In this document: one piece after another, positions 1 to 8,959 of the stretch
Numbering within the stretch: position 1 is the stretch's first letter
How the letters are laid out: the number at the start of each line of letters is the position of its first letter
Assembly (NCBI RefSeq): GCF_020829595.1
Contig: NZ_JAIVFW010000047.1
Location: 1 to 57,734, forward strand
DNA: 57,734 nucleotides
From: Nostoc sp. CHAB 5844
Lineage (GTDB): Bacteria > Cyanobacteriota > Cyanobacteriia > Cyanobacteriales > Nostocaceae
Direction: 5' to 3'
Position numbers and translations under genes: made by a program
Notes under the pieces: model-generated
What the model was told of the DNA's origin: nothing
Databases searched by the model: none
What the model saw: only the letters and a program-made list of their open reading frames with translations

Positions 1-126
1 TGTTTTTTCATCATTAAGCAACAAGAGAATTAGTATTCTTTCTCTTATGTCTCCATTTTCTTCCCGTTTTAAAGCTTTTTGTAGTTTCTCTATTTGCTGG
101 GAAGTTAAATGATTTTTTGCTGGCAT
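1..126 (-). CDS. IS630-family transposase, N-terminal part (runs off left edge)
   Basis: The minus strand from the ATG at 124-126 reads MPAKNHLTSQQIEKLQKALK and stays open to the window edge (42 codons). This resembles the N-terminal helix-turn-helix region of IS630-family transposases common in cyanobacteria, which binds the element's terminal repeats. The catalytic DDE domain would lie beyond the left edge, so an intact element cannot be distinguished from a fragment. No terminal inverted repeat was located on the inner side, where the ATG is followed by about 350 bp of AT-rich sequence. The family call is from memory of the N-terminal sequence, not a search. Confidence 0.55.
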   Translation of the reverse strand, partial: MPAKNHLTSQQIEKLQKALKREENGDIRERILILLLLNDEKT

Positions 127-236
127 TATTACACTTGTTTGACTGAATTCAGCTTTCTATTATACCCTATTTAAATGCTGAACAGCTTACGATAGTTATA
201 TTCGGTAAAAATCTGCTTGATATTCCTATATTTAAT

Positions 237-440
237 TTAAGTCCAGTATTCTGGTTGAATTAGCTCGTTGGCAAGCAGCATTATGTTGGCAAAATTTATC
301 CGGCTGAAAAGTATCCAGAATCGAACTTGGGCGCGGGAACGGTGAATGCCATGTGATTTAAGAATGCGCCATAGGGTAATAGCTAATGGCAACCAAGGAT
401 ACGTGAAACGAGTAACTTGCCAGAAAAGCTTGCAAAACAT
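237..440 (-). CDS. Small hypothetical ORF in the 127-476 gap
   Basis: This 67-codon frame is the only sizeable one between the transposase start and the coq4-like gene. The product is Trp/Phe/Leu-rich and basic, with one weakly hydrophobic stretch (residues 7-26). I see no recognisable domain and no convincing ribosome binding site. It lies on the same strand as the coq4-like gene and starts about 36 bp past that gene's stop, so it could be a decayed downstream gene. It may equally be a chance frame; otherwise the gap shows nothing. Confidence 0.2.
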   Translation of the reverse strand: MFCKLFWQVTRFTYPWLPLAITLWRILKSHGIHRSRAQVRFWILFSRINFANIMLLANELIQPEYWT

Positions 441-476
441 CTTTCAAAATTTGATATTTGAATTGGTAATCAAACT

Positions 477-1166
477 TTAGCTAAAGGTAAATTCACCAGC
501 GTTAACGGGTTGCACATTTAATTCTTTACGCCATACAGCCACAGGCTTTTCCCAAGCTTCTTCCCATTTTTGGGCAATCAGCGGTTTGGCATTTTTCCCC
601 ATTTCCCAACCCCGCGCGATCGCCATTAGCAACAGAGAGAGTGTCTGCGGTTGCCACACCGTCACAGCAATCAGTGCATTGGCAATCAGCAAGCTGGCTA
701 AAGGTAGTTGAAACTGCGCTAAATAAAAAGCTTGCAAGCCAATTTCTCCTATTTGACTCGTATCAAATCCGGTAATGATGTGCCAAATATCATGGGTTTG
801 TTGCCAGCGATTCTCTACATAACTAGTATCAGAATTAATCTCAATGCCTGCCTCTATGGTTTGCAACCCTAACTCTTGCATTTGGCTGGCGTAGGTATAA
901 CCTAAAGAATCTGGCGGATATTGCAATAGAGCTGCTAAATCGTGCGGAGGCGCAATGTAACGTTCTGCCAAAATGTTTGCGACTTCTGGATTTTTGATCA
1001 TGGTGGCGATCGCTAGTTGAAAAGAACGACTATCAACCAGACTATTACTCAATTCCCAAACAGGTTCTAAATTACCACTTTCATCGAACAGGAGTGTGAC
1101 AAAAGCTTTGATACCTTTCAGTTTCCGCACAATGGATGGTTGGTTGATCAGGCTGAGAGATGACAT
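477..1166 (-). CDS. Coq4 family protein
   Basis: The 229-residue product matches the Coq4 family, whose eukaryotic members organise and act in ubiquinone biosynthesis. The family motif HDxxH-x11-E is visible: His125-Asp126, His129 and Glu141 in HDIWHIITGFDTSQIGE, the putative metal/head-group site. Cyanobacteria make plastoquinone rather than ubiquinone, so the role here is open. Cyanobacterial Coq4-fold proteins are thought to bind prenyl lipids. The gene is divergent from a TetR regulator (1247-1879), and a strong double operator lies immediately upstream of its ATG. Repression by that regulator, and induction by some ligand, is a reasonable inference. Full length for the family. Confidence 0.85.
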   Translation of the reverse strand: MSSLSLINQPSIVRKLKGIKAFVTLLFDESGNLEPVWELSNSLVDSRSFQLAIATMIKNPEVANILAERYIAPPHDLAALLQYPPDSLGYTYASQMQELGLQTIEAGIEINSDTSYVENRWQQTHDIWHIITGFDTSQIGEIGLQAFYLAQFQLPLASLLIANALIAVTVWQPQTLSLLLMAIARGWEMGKNAKPLIAQKWEEAWEKPVAVWRKELNVQPVNAGEFTFS

Positions 1167-1176
1167 AGTATGTTTT

Positions 1177-1225
1177 AAACACGAACAGTGTTCATGTTTT
1201 TAATATATGAACACTGTTCGTGTTT
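1177..1225. promoter_or_regulatory. Double palindromic TetR-type operator between coq4-like and tetR
   Basis: A perfect 19-bp inverted repeat, AAACACGAACAGTGTTCAT at 1177-1195 and its exact complement at 1207-1225, is separated by 11 AT-rich bases. Each arm also contains its own 11-bp palindrome GAACA(G/C)TGTTC, so the region holds two equivalent operators 30 bp apart. They sit about 10 bp from the coq4-like start codon and about 20 bp from the tetR start codon, well placed to shut off both divergent promoters. The TetR product of 1247-1879 is the obvious binder; this is inference. Confidence 0.85.
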
Positions 1226-1246
1226 TGTCAATGATAATCTGGAAGA

Positions 1247-1879
1247 ATGACAAAAGAACCTCAGAAAGCCTCAACCATGCGGCGACAACCCAAGCAAGCG
1301 CGTAGTCAGGAACGAGTTCATCACATTTTAGATGTAGCAGAGCAGTTGTTTATTGAATTGGGATATGAGCAGACAACCACAAGAGCGATCGCTACTCGTG
1401 CAGCCGTTCCAGTGGGGTCGTTGTATCAATTTTTTCCAGATAAAGATGCGATCGTTTGGGCGCTTGCCAATCGGTACTTTGAGCAGGAATATCAGATGTT
1501 TGTGCAACTTCATGCAGAGTTAGCAGAGGCAGATATTACAACCTATGTAGATTGCATGATAAATGCGTTTGAGCAGTTTGCCGAGCAAAATCCTGGTTAT
1601 CGGGCAGTTTTGGGAAAGTTAATCGATTTGATGACAGTTGCTGATGCCAGTAAGTTGAATGAATATGACCAGCAAATGCTAACTGAATTAGCTCATTTCT
1701 TACATCGGCGAAATCCTGAACTTGATGCGGCTCAATGCGACTTGATGGCAACAACCGTATTTAAAGCTGCCAATGAACTGCTATGGCTTTCATTCACCCG
1801 CGCTCAACTTTATCGAAAACAACTATTAGCAGAAACCAAAATTTTAATCACTGCCTATTTGCAGACTTATCAAATTTAA
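1247..1879 (+). CDS. TetR/AcrR-family transcriptional regulator
   Basis: 210 residues with the typical TetR N-terminus: three helices from about residue 20, and a helix-turn-helix at about 43-62 (TTTRAIATRAAVPVGSLYQFF) ending in the conserved LYxxFPDK. The C-terminal ligand-binding part (about 80-210) is not diagnostic. It resembles TetR_C regions of Mycobacterium/Nostoc-type regulators in length only. An alternative start is Met11 (1277). It is divergent from the coq4-like gene and next to the 1177-1225 double operator, so it most likely represses itself and that gene. The effector is unknown; a lipid or quinone-like compound would suit the neighbour but is speculation. Confidence 0.9.
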   Translation: MTKEPQKASTMRRQPKQARSQERVHHILDVAEQLFIELGYEQTTTRAIATRAAVPVGSLYQFFPDKDAIVWALANRYFEQEYQMFVQLHAELAEADITTYVDCMINAFEQFAEQNPGYRAVLGKLIDLMTVADASKLNEYDQQMLTELAHFLHRRNPELDAAQCDLMATTVFKAANELLWLSFTRAQLYRKQLLAETKILITAYLQTYQI

Positions 1880-1911
1880 ACAGTTAAATTAACAGGACTA
1901 AAGCGGCGGTA

Positions 1912-2718
1912 CTAACTGCCAGTAGAACAGTAGTAACGCTCTCCTAATTGCCAAAGCTTCAGCGCCAGCAGAAGAAAGAGAATGCCTGCTATGGGTGAGG
2001 TGTAACAAAACCACAAAGGTACTAAAAAAGTAGCTTCTTTTTCCAGTACTGCTAACAGAGGAAAATAGCTTACACAGCCAAGCGGGATGAAAAAAGTAAA
2101 GAATCGCTGAAACCATTTAGTATAAATTGATAAAGGATATTGAGCCGTTTCTACTCCTCCATAAGTCAGGATATTCACAATTTCCAAAGATTCAATAGTC
2201 CAGAAAGTAATTGTTGCTTGGATAATGACTATCCCGATAAACAAAGCAACTCCGCTAATAAATGAAGTGCCTAAAAGCCACAAATTTTGAAAAGTAAAAG
2301 GAATGTGCAGTGTTGAAATTGACCACATCATAACTACAAGTCCTTGAAACAATCTGCCGATGCGTTTCAAGGTCAATTCTTGTCCCAAAAGTTGAATTAC
2401 TGTGGTACGTGGCCGCAGCAATAAACGATCAAAATCACCACTCTTAATGATTATTGTGAATGAATCAAAGCCTCTTCCGACAGCATCAGCGCAGGCAAAA
2501 GAAATATTCACCATGCCATAAAACAGAGCAACTTCGTTTAAATTCCAAGTACCAATATTATTAAAACGTGTAAAAAGCGCCCAGATGCCAAAAAATTCAA
2601 TTACAGTTCCCAAAAATTGTCCTAACATTTGCAGCCAAAAGGACATTTTATACTGCATTTGTGCCTTGAAAGAAATAGATATATATCGCAAGTAAAGCAA
2701 AAAATCATTCATACTCAA
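1912..2718 (-). CDS. ABC-2 type transporter permease (PF06182-like), subunit 2
   Basis: 268 residues with six hydrophobic segments, of the ABC2_membrane_6 / DUF990 type of permease found in pairs with an NatA-like ATPase. It starts MSMNDFLLYLRYISISFKAQ, the usual cytoplasmic amphipathic lead-in before the first membrane helix. It is the last gene of a three-gene minus-strand operon (ATPase 3570-4556, permease 2752-3573, this gene), with about 33 bp after its partner. The complex should export a small molecule or lipid across the inner membrane. Relatives include viologen exporters, but nothing in the sequence identifies the substrate. Confidence 0.85.
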   Translation of the reverse strand: MSMNDFLLYLRYISISFKAQMQYKMSFWLQMLGQFLGTVIEFFGIWALFTRFNNIGTWNLNEVALFYGMVNISFACADAVGRGFDSFTIIIKSGDFDRLLLRPRTTVIQLLGQELTLKRIGRLFQGLVVMMWSISTLHIPFTFQNLWLLGTSFISGVALFIGIVIIQATITFWTIESLEIVNILTYGGVETAQYPLSIYTKWFQRFFTFFIPLGCVSYFPLLAVLEKEATFLVPLWFCYTSPIAGILFLLLALKLWQLGERYYCSTGS

Positions 2719-2751
2719 TTCACTCCTTGCAGATTAGGCTATGACATTCTT

Positions 2752-3573
2752 TTATCCGCCTTGAATGACAAGCTTTCTAACACCACGATTTACAAGAAAA
2801 CGTCCCAAAGTAATCATAATAGCTATCCAGAAAATTTGATGCAGCACTATATTAAATAAGGCATCTGGTGGCAGATTACCAGTAAAAAGACGAAAAGGTT
2901 GATCAACTAGTCCTGAAAATGGCAGTTCATTCAACACAGGTTTAATCCATTCAGGAAATAGTGGCAGAGGAACTATCATTCCAGAGAAGATAACAATAAA
3001 TGTGGGAAGAACATTATTAATCCCTTCACCAGAAATTGTCCACATCATTGATATAGTCATCAGCATAGTGAATGCTGAGGAAAGCACAACTGCACATATA
3101 AAGGAGACAACAAAAGCTACAAGCGATGCAGTGGAAGGTGGAAAAGAAAGCGACCACCCAGACAACCCGATAAGGGGCAAAACCAAGATTGTGAGCAACA
3201 AAAGGGGAATACCACGGAGTATCAAAGGCGCTGTACGCATTGCCAAAGCGCGAGTCAACCAAAAATTATACAGGTCTGTGGGTCGTAGTAAATCGTATCC
3301 TACCGCACCTGATCTAATTTGTTGTTGAATTTCTCGATCGCCACTCCAAGGTACGATCATGAGAAATACTTGTCCCAGCCACACATATCCAATAGTCTCT
3401 TTTAAAGTCATGGGTTGAGCAGTGGTTGTATGCGTAAAAAATGCCTCCAGCACCATAACTTTCACAAACCCCCAAAAAAGCTGAGTTACTACCCCTGCCA
3501 TAGCCGCAGTACGATATTGCAACAGTAAGGCAAATCTGGCTACAAACAGTGACCAATATGCTCTCATTCTCAA
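2752..3573 (-). CDS. ABC-2 type transporter permease (PF06182-like), subunit 1
   Basis: 273 residues, six predicted membrane helices, and an N-terminus (MRMRAYWSLFVARFALLLQY) typical of the first permease of these heteromeric exporters. The charged loop at about 74-98 (PWSGDREIQQQIRSGAVGYD LLRP) is a conserved feature of this family and also appears as KSGDFDRLLLRP in the partner. Its start overlaps the ATPase stop by 4 bp (ATGA type), indicating translational coupling. The two permeases are paralogues and probably form a heterodimer. Confidence 0.88.
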   Translation of the reverse strand: MRMRAYWSLFVARFALLLQYRTAAMAGVVTQLFWGFVKVMVLEAFFTHTTTAQPMTLKETIGYVWLGQVFLMIVPWSGDREIQQQIRSGAVGYDLLRPTDLYNFWLTRALAMRTAPLILRGIPLLLLTILVLPLIGLSGWSLSFPPSTASLVAFVVSFICAVVLSSAFTMLMTISMMWTISGEGINNVLPTFIVIFSGMIVPLPLFPEWIKPVLNELPFSGLVDQPFRLFTGNLPPDALFNIVLHQIFWIAIMITLGRFLVNRGVRKLVIQGG

Positions 3574-4556
3574 ATTTCTCCTGATTTGGCATAAAGTTGA
3601 GCAACTATCTCCTCAATTGGTGGATTTTCGACAAATAAATCCTCTACATCATGTTGTGCGGTAACTTGGCTAATCAAGGATGCAGCAGAAATCTGGGTGG
3701 GATCAAAAGCAAGAGTGACGGTACGACCTTCTTGTGAAATAATACTGACTCCTGCTTTGGCAAAATGGAAATCTTCATTTTTCAGGTCTATTCTTAAGTA
3801 CCGACGAGAGGAAACCTGAGAACGCAGCATTGCCAAACTTCCATCACACAAAATCTCACCACCGCCGATAATAATGATGCGATCGCACAATGCTTCGATA
3901 TCATCCATATCATGAGTGGTCAAAATAGTGGTTACTTGATGAGTTTTATTCAGCGTTTTGATAAATTTTCTGACTGCCAACTTAGAAACTGCATCCAACC
4001 CGATAGTGGGTTCATCTAAAAACAGAATCTCTGGTCTGTGAAGCATGGCGGCGGCAAAGTCACATCGCATTCTTTGACCAAGGCTTAACTGTCTAACAGG
4101 GATAGAAAGCAAGCTGGAGAGATCCAACAAATCAATCATTTCTTGGCTTGTCTGGCGATATTCTGAATTAGGAACGCGATAAATATCCCGCAGTAAATCA
4201 AAAGACTCAATGACCGGCAAATCCCACCATAGTTGCGTTCGTTGACCAAATACTACTCCAATCCGGCTAACATGGCGGATTCTATCTTTCCAAGGGGTAT
4301 GTCCGCCAACCAAGCATTTTCCGCTGGATGGTACAAGTATACCACTTAAAATTTTAATTGTCGTCGATTTACCTGCTCCATTCGGCCCGATGTATCCTAC
4401 AAGTTCTCCTTGTTGCAATGAAAAAGAAACACCTTTTAAGGCATGAACTTGTTTTGTTTTGCGCTGCACCAGCCCGCGTACTGCACCAAACAAGCCAGAG
4501 GAGCGTTCAGACATAAAAAAAGTCTTTTTGAGGTTTTCGACAACAATGTAAGACAT
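3570..4556 (-). CDS. ABC transporter ATP-binding protein
   Basis: 328-residue ATPase of the ABC-2 exporter encoded with the two downstream permeases. Visible motifs are Walker A GPNGAGKS (57-64), Q-loop GQ (104-105), ABC signature LSLGQ (157-161), Walker B ILFLDEP (177-183) and the switch His215 in TTHD. About 80 residues follow the nucleotide-binding domain (from about 245), as in the NatA/DrrA-like subfamily that pairs with PF06182 permeases. It is the first gene of the operon. The divergent 4644-7139 gene starts 87 bp away, so the two share a short promoter region. Confidence 0.93.
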   Translation of the reverse strand: MSYIVVENLKKTFFMSERSSGLFGAVRGLVQRKTKQVHALKGVSFSLQQGELVGYIGPNGAGKSTTIKILSGILVPSSGKCLVGGHTPWKDRIRHVSRIGVVFGQRTQLWWDLPVIESFDLLRDIYRVPNSEYRQTSQEMIDLLDLSSLLSIPVRQLSLGQRMRCDFAAAMLHRPEILFLDEPTIGLDAVSKLAVRKFIKTLNKTHQVTTILTTHDMDDIEALCDRIIIIGGGEILCDGSLAMLRSQVSSRRYLRIDLKNEDFHFAKAGVSIISQEGRTVTLAFDPTQISAASLISQVTAQHDVEDLFVENPPIEEIVAQLYAKSGEI

Positions 4557-4643
4557 ATAAGTAAGTAGAACGGCAAGAAAAGCTTTGGTAGAATTAGGCG
4601 ATCGCAGTGATAAATTATAATCGAAGTTTACGATAACTCACTT

Positions 4644-7139
4644 ATGTCTCTTAGTCTTGATTTAGCAGAAATTTCTTTACCAGAGGATATCAAATTAAAA
4701 CTTAAGTCTTTAGACTGTATAAATCTAGCCACTTCAAGTTCAGAAAATTATGTAGATTTTGGCCATGATTTGCAGTTAAATTTAGACAAAATTTTTAATA
4801 TTCATAGTACAGTACCATATATAGATGTGGCGCTCAATAAAATTATTATTGAAATATTTGGCGACTATGAAATTACAATATCTGAGCCTAAATATAGGAC
4901 TTTGCAAACAAATCAAGAAGTTGAACTTAGTGTTATAGGCTTACTAAATGACCAAAATATTGAATTAATTTTTGGTAAACAAACCACATTAAAATATAAA
5001 TTATCCACAAATTTTACTTTTGGATTTTTAACAAATACAGTACCTATTATTAACGATTTAAAAATAAGCAAGCCAGATTTAATTATAACTGATATCGGCT
5101 ATGATTTTCAACATTCAAAGTTAGGTTGTATTAACTTAAGTAGAGGACTTAATTTTATCGGAGATATTGATTTTGAAAATTTTTGTACAAATTTCAGTAT
5201 ATTTATTCATCAAAATTTAAATACTGCTTGCTGCGGAGCCTTGATTAGCTTTAATCCTGCGGGAGAAGTTAGCTTAACAGGTAATATTGCAGGTGAGATT
5301 CAGCTATTTTCTCAGCAACAATTTAAAGCTACATTTAATAATTTGCTCATAGGTTTAAATATTGGGGCTGATTTAGAGCCAAGCTTTGGATTAACTGGAA
5401 ATTTAATTCTTCAAGGCTACGATCTCACCCAAGAAAACGAACCTAAACTATTGCTTTGTGGGAATCTCTCTCTCGAACCCGACTCTTTAACAGCATTCTT
5501 CAGCCAACAAAGTGAAAAATCCTGGTGTAATCCCTACGGTTTGCTAGGAACTGAACTTCGCAATGTTAGGTTTCAAGGAGGCGGAACGTATTTACCTCCT
5601 TATTTCGATAACTTTGGCTTCATTGGTGATTTGACATGGGAAAAAGCAGACCTTGAAGTAGCATTTCTCATTGATACTAATGATCCTGAAAGATTAGCTT
5701 TAATTTTAAATCCCAAGCAAGCAGTTAGCTTAATAGATTTGTGGCGGGGCCCAGTCACTTCTTTTATTACGAAACAAGTAGGTTATTCAATTGATTTAGT
5801 TAACAAAGCACTAGGGTTTTTAGAAAACTTGGTGGACTTAAAAATTGAACCACTTGATGGGGATGGAGATGGCAAACTCAATCTTTTAATCAAGTATGTT
5901 CCTTTCCCAACAACACTTGCGGCTCAACCAATATCAGAGGGTTTAGAAATTAATGGCAAAGTTAATGCTTGGGGACATGAGGCAATCTTAATCCTTCAAG
6001 GTGATAAAACTTTTAATAATATTGGTGGTTTGTTAAAAGTTAGAGAAATCGATTTAGGATTTCTGAAAATTAAAGGAACGGATGACGATAGTTTAGATTT
6101 ATCCCTAAAGGTAACGCCTAATGAGCAGTATCTGCAAGGGGATGGTTATGTAGAGATTCTGAATAACAAAATTGCCAATGTTGAATTTAAAATTGCACCT
6201 AATAATGCTACTTTTAAAAACTTTGACCTCAGTTTAGCCAATCTGTTAGCTATTGATGTTGATGCCCTAAGTATTGATCTAGAATCTGGTATTGGTAGTG
6301 GTTCAGGCACAATTTCGGTTTTAGGAAATACTCTAGCAGGCATTACATTTGATGTTAGCCAAAATAGTGTTAACCTGAAGAACGTTCAGTTAGGTTTAGC
6401 ACGTTTTTTGAGTTTTACTATTCCTAGCCTCATAGTTGACTTGATCAACCAAAGCGCAACAGGAACAGCAAATATTATTGCTTTTAATCAATCTTTGGGT
6501 GGTGGCACTTTATCATTTAACACTCAGAACATTTCAATTAATAATGTAGCGATTAATTTAGGCAATGTTTTGCAGCTAAATGTGCCTAATTTCAAACTTG
6601 ATGTGACGAATAGAAAGCTTTTTGGTTTAGGCGATGTTACTCTCTTGGGCAAGCAATTCACTGCGTTAGGTATCAGCCTCAATGAAGGCGGGTTTCAAGC
6701 TACGAGTAATTTCAATTTTGGGATTTTAGCTTTCAATGGCGCTACAGTCACTCTGGGGAAAGCCAGCAATGGTAATATCAATAATTCTGCTAGTATTGCA
6801 GGTAACCTCAAGTTTCTAGGCTCTACCTTTGCTAATATGAGTGCAACCGTTAATAGCAATCAATTAACTACATCGGGTAGCTTTAATTTTGCTAACATTT
6901 TATTCCTGAAAGGAGTAAAGAATCAAAGAAATGCGACAATAACGCTTAACAAAGCCAAAAATGGACTTTACAATTCCATTAGTATTATGGGTAGTTTTTA
7001 TTTATTGGGTCAAGAGTTAACCTCAGTTATTATTCGTCATAATAAGGGAACTCTAAAAATTTTAGGGATAAAATTTATGAGTAACCCTAGCCGTACAATA
7101 CGGAACACATGCGTAATATCGTGTCCGGTGAAAGACTGA
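4644..7139 (+). CDS. Large beta-rich repeat protein of unknown function
   Basis: 831 residues, not recognised. There is no signal peptide and no membrane segment. From about residue 170 it is dominated by short alternating strands. The C-terminal half (about 545-800) contains four or five imperfect units of 55-65 residues of the form G-x-G-x-h-LG-(n)-h-x-h followed by LGxhLxhxhPxhxhD, suggesting a beta-solenoid or stacked-sheet fold. A DGDGDGK segment near residue 410 looks like a calcium-binding loop. Coding sequence is more AT-rich than its neighbours. The C-terminus is odd: residues 825-831 and the stop codon lie inside the dispersed element at 7116-7344, so the native end was probably replaced. 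Divergent from the ABC operon. Confidence 0.7.
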   Translation: MSLSLDLAEISLPEDIKLKLKSLDCINLATSSSENYVDFGHDLQLNLDKIFNIHSTVPYIDVALNKIIIEIFGDYEITISEPKYRTLQTNQEVELSVIGLLNDQNIELIFGKQTTLKYKLSTNFTFGFLTNTVPIINDLKISKPDLIITDIGYDFQHSKLGCINLSRGLNFIGDIDFENFCTNFSIFIHQNLNTACCGALISFNPAGEVSLTGNIAGEIQLFSQQQFKATFNNLLIGLNIGADLEPSFGLTGNLILQGYDLTQENEPKLLLCGNLSLEPDSLTAFFSQQSEKSWCNPYGLLGTELRNVRFQGGGTYLPPYFDNFGFIGDLTWEKADLEVAFLIDTNDPERLALILNPKQAVSLIDLWRGPVTSFITKQVGYSIDLVNKALGFLENLVDLKIEPLDGDGDGKLNLLIKYVPFPTTLAAQPISEGLEINGKVNAWGHEAILILQGDKTFNNIGGLLKVREIDLGFLKIKGTDDDSLDLSLKVTPNEQYLQGDGYVEILNNKIANVEFKIAPNNATFKNFDLSLANLLAIDVDALSIDLESGIGSGSGTISVLGNTLAGITFDVSQNSVNLKNVQLGLARFLSFTIPSLIVDLINQSATGTANIIAFNQSLGGGTLSFNTQNISINNVAINLGNVLQLNVPNFKLDVTNRKLFGLGDVTLLGKQFTALGISLNEGGFQATSNFNFGILAFNGATVTLGKASNGNINNSASIAGNLKFLGSTFANMSATVNSNQLTTSGSFNFANILFLKGVKNQRNATITLNKAKNGLYNSISIMGSFYLLGQELTSVIIRHNKGTLKILGIKFMSNPSRTIRNTCVISCPVKD

Positions 7140-7344
7140 TCATTAAGGCAGCTTCAGGTGCAGAGGGGCAGGGGAGCCAGTGCGTTGCGGTGAATCAGTG
7201 CGGAGGGAGGGTTTACCTCCGCAGGCAACTGTGAACCCGAAGGGAGGTTCCAAGAGTTGTAGCAACTGGCGTGAGCAGAGAGGAGGGGTTTTTGGGTTCT
7301 CCGTATAGATTTGGGAATTATAACTAATTACCCGGACATGATAT
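7116..7344. repeat. MITE-like dispersed element with terminal inverted repeats
   Basis: ATATCGTGTCCGG at 7116-7128 is matched by its near complement CCGGACATGATAT at 7332-7344 (12 of 13 bases). The 229-bp interior is GC-rich and contains palindromic pieces (GGAGG...CCTCC, CGAACCCGAAGGGAGGTT) seen in other repeats of this window (14690-14885, 36465-36620, 43755-44057, 52085-52195). A related end sequence, CACCCGAACTTGATATAA, occurs near 11577-11594. It has no coding capacity. It supplies the stop codon of the 831-residue gene. Confidence 0.65.
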
Positions 7345-7365
7345 AAGTCCTATTAGTTTTAGTAA

Positions 7366-8841
7366 TCAAATGCAAGTTTGATTGCGCCCGTTTTTCTTTG
7401 CTTCTCTAACTTTATCACTGGCACGCTGCAACAAAGACACAAGGTTATTTTCTTCCATGAGTTCAACAACACCAATACTGGTAGTTAGCTGAAACTGCTT
7501 ACCGTTATAGGCGGTCACGATTTCCTCGCTCAGAGCTTGGCGAATTCTTTCAGCTATTTGATATCCTGTGTTGAGGTCAGTGTTGGACATGACAATACAG
7601 AATTCCTCTCCACCGTAGCGTGTCACCCAATCCCCTGCTCTTACATTACTTTTAAATATTTGTGCAGCAGTTTTCAAAGCTTGATCACCCGTAGGAAAAC
7701 CATAGGTGCGATTCACTTCTCCAAAATAATCCAAATCGAGGAGTAAAATTGTTAGTCTTTGTTGATACTTGTAACTCTTTTCTATTTCACGCGCTAATAA
7801 TCTGTCGAGATATCGGCGGTTGAAAATCTCAGTTAGTCCATCACGTTCTGCTTCCACTTTGTACTTATTGGCTAGACGACTGGCCTTAAGCACCATCTCA
7901 TTAATCATCCGTTCAGCAGTAACACGAATTCGATGCTCAAAGTCGGTGATGAGCTTGTCTTGCCCAGAAGCATCTGCAATAGCATCAAATTCTTCACTAG
8001 TCACAACTTGGTTACGTCCCCTTTGCTTGGCAGCATAGATACATTGATTGATTTCCTGCCATAGTTGCTCAACTGATGAATGCCCAAGCATCGAAACTAC
8101 TCCGAATGAAGCTGTTAGATGAACAGAAGACTTTGTATCCAGCTTGAATTCATAAGTGTGAATCTGAGTTCTGAGAAATTCTGCAAAAGCTTTACCCTGC
8201 TCAATACTACCACTTAGGCAAATGGCAAATTTATCACCACCTGTACGAGCGACGATACCTCCTCCGAGTGAGTATTTTTGGAGGATTTGTCCAATTTCCT
8301 GTAATATCTGATCTCCGACAATATGACCATGACTATCGTTAATAAATTTAAAACGGTCAACATCTAAATAAATCAAAGATACAGACTCTATATCCGCTTG
8401 AGAGGTCAAAATTTGGTGTGCATAATCATTAAATTTGCGAAAATTAGCAATTCCTGTTAGCTTATCAAGGTTAAATAAATGCTTTTGCTGATTATGCCAA
8501 ATACTGCGCTGCAAACGCATACTTATTTGCTGATCAATTGCATCGTATTTACAGGTTTCATCTCCTGGTTCTAACCAACAAAGAACAGCAGATTCTTGCT
8601 CAACTGTCTCTACCAAAATTATTGTAGGTAAACTAACAGTAGTATATATATACCTAGCTTTCTCCAGGTTCTCAAAAGCCTTGATGTCGAGTACGATAAT
8701 ATCAAAATCTTGCTTCGATAAAACTGAAGTATCAATTTGAATCCACTCAAAGTTGAGGGAAATATTTTTGGGTTGAGGTAAATCTAGTAAACTACACCAA
8801 GCAACTCGAATTGCTTTTATAAGTTCAGCCATTAATTCCAA
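7366..8841 (-). CDS. Diguanylate cyclase with receiver-like domain and two GGDEF domains
   Basis: 491 residues: an N-terminal receiver-like alpha/beta domain (about 1-110, without a clear phosphoacceptor set), a first GGDEF domain (about 125-280) and a second (about 330-490) joined by a helical linker. The first signature is GGDKF (201-205), with Lys where the catalytic Glu/Asp sits, so it is probably inactive or GTP-sensing. The second is canonical GGEEF (410-414) with an intact I-site RxxD (RAGD, 401-404) exactly five residues upstream, so it should make c-di-GMP and be product-inhibited. It stands alone: its neighbours are convergent or unrelated, and about 118 bp separate it from the DUF4870 gene. 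Confidence 0.93.
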   Translation of the reverse strand: MELMAELIKAIRVAWCSLLDLPQPKNISLNFEWIQIDTSVLSKQDFDIIVLDIKAFENLEKARYIYTTVSLPTIILVETVEQESAVLCWLEPGDETCKYDAIDQQISMRLQRSIWHNQQKHLFNLDKLTGIANFRKFNDYAHQILTSQADIESVSLIYLDVDRFKFINDSHGHIVGDQILQEIGQILQKYSLGGGIVARTGGDKFAICLSGSIEQGKAFAEFLRTQIHTYEFKLDTKSSVHLTASFGVVSMLGHSSVEQLWQEINQCIYAAKQRGRNQVVTSEEFDAIADASGQDKLITDFEHRIRVTAERMINEMVLKASRLANKYKVEAERDGLTEIFNRRYLDRLLAREIEKSYKYQQRLTILLLDLDYFGEVNRTYGFPTGDQALKTAAQIFKSNVRAGDWVTRYGGEEFCIVMSNTDLNTGYQIAERIRQALSEEIVTAYNGKQFQLTTSIGVVELMEENNLVSLLQRASDKVREAKKNGRNQTCI

Positions 8842-8959
8842 ATTTAGTAATCGATAAGTATATATAACTTAAAGTGTAACAAGTAAATTTAGCTATGACT
8901 ATAGTCTGGTTGTAAGGAGTAGGAAAAAATATTTTTTGAGTGTATATATTGATGATTTC

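Noticed and set aside
3002-3328. 108-codon frame opposite the permease gene
   Set aside because: Antisense shadow of an ABC permease with clear family features.
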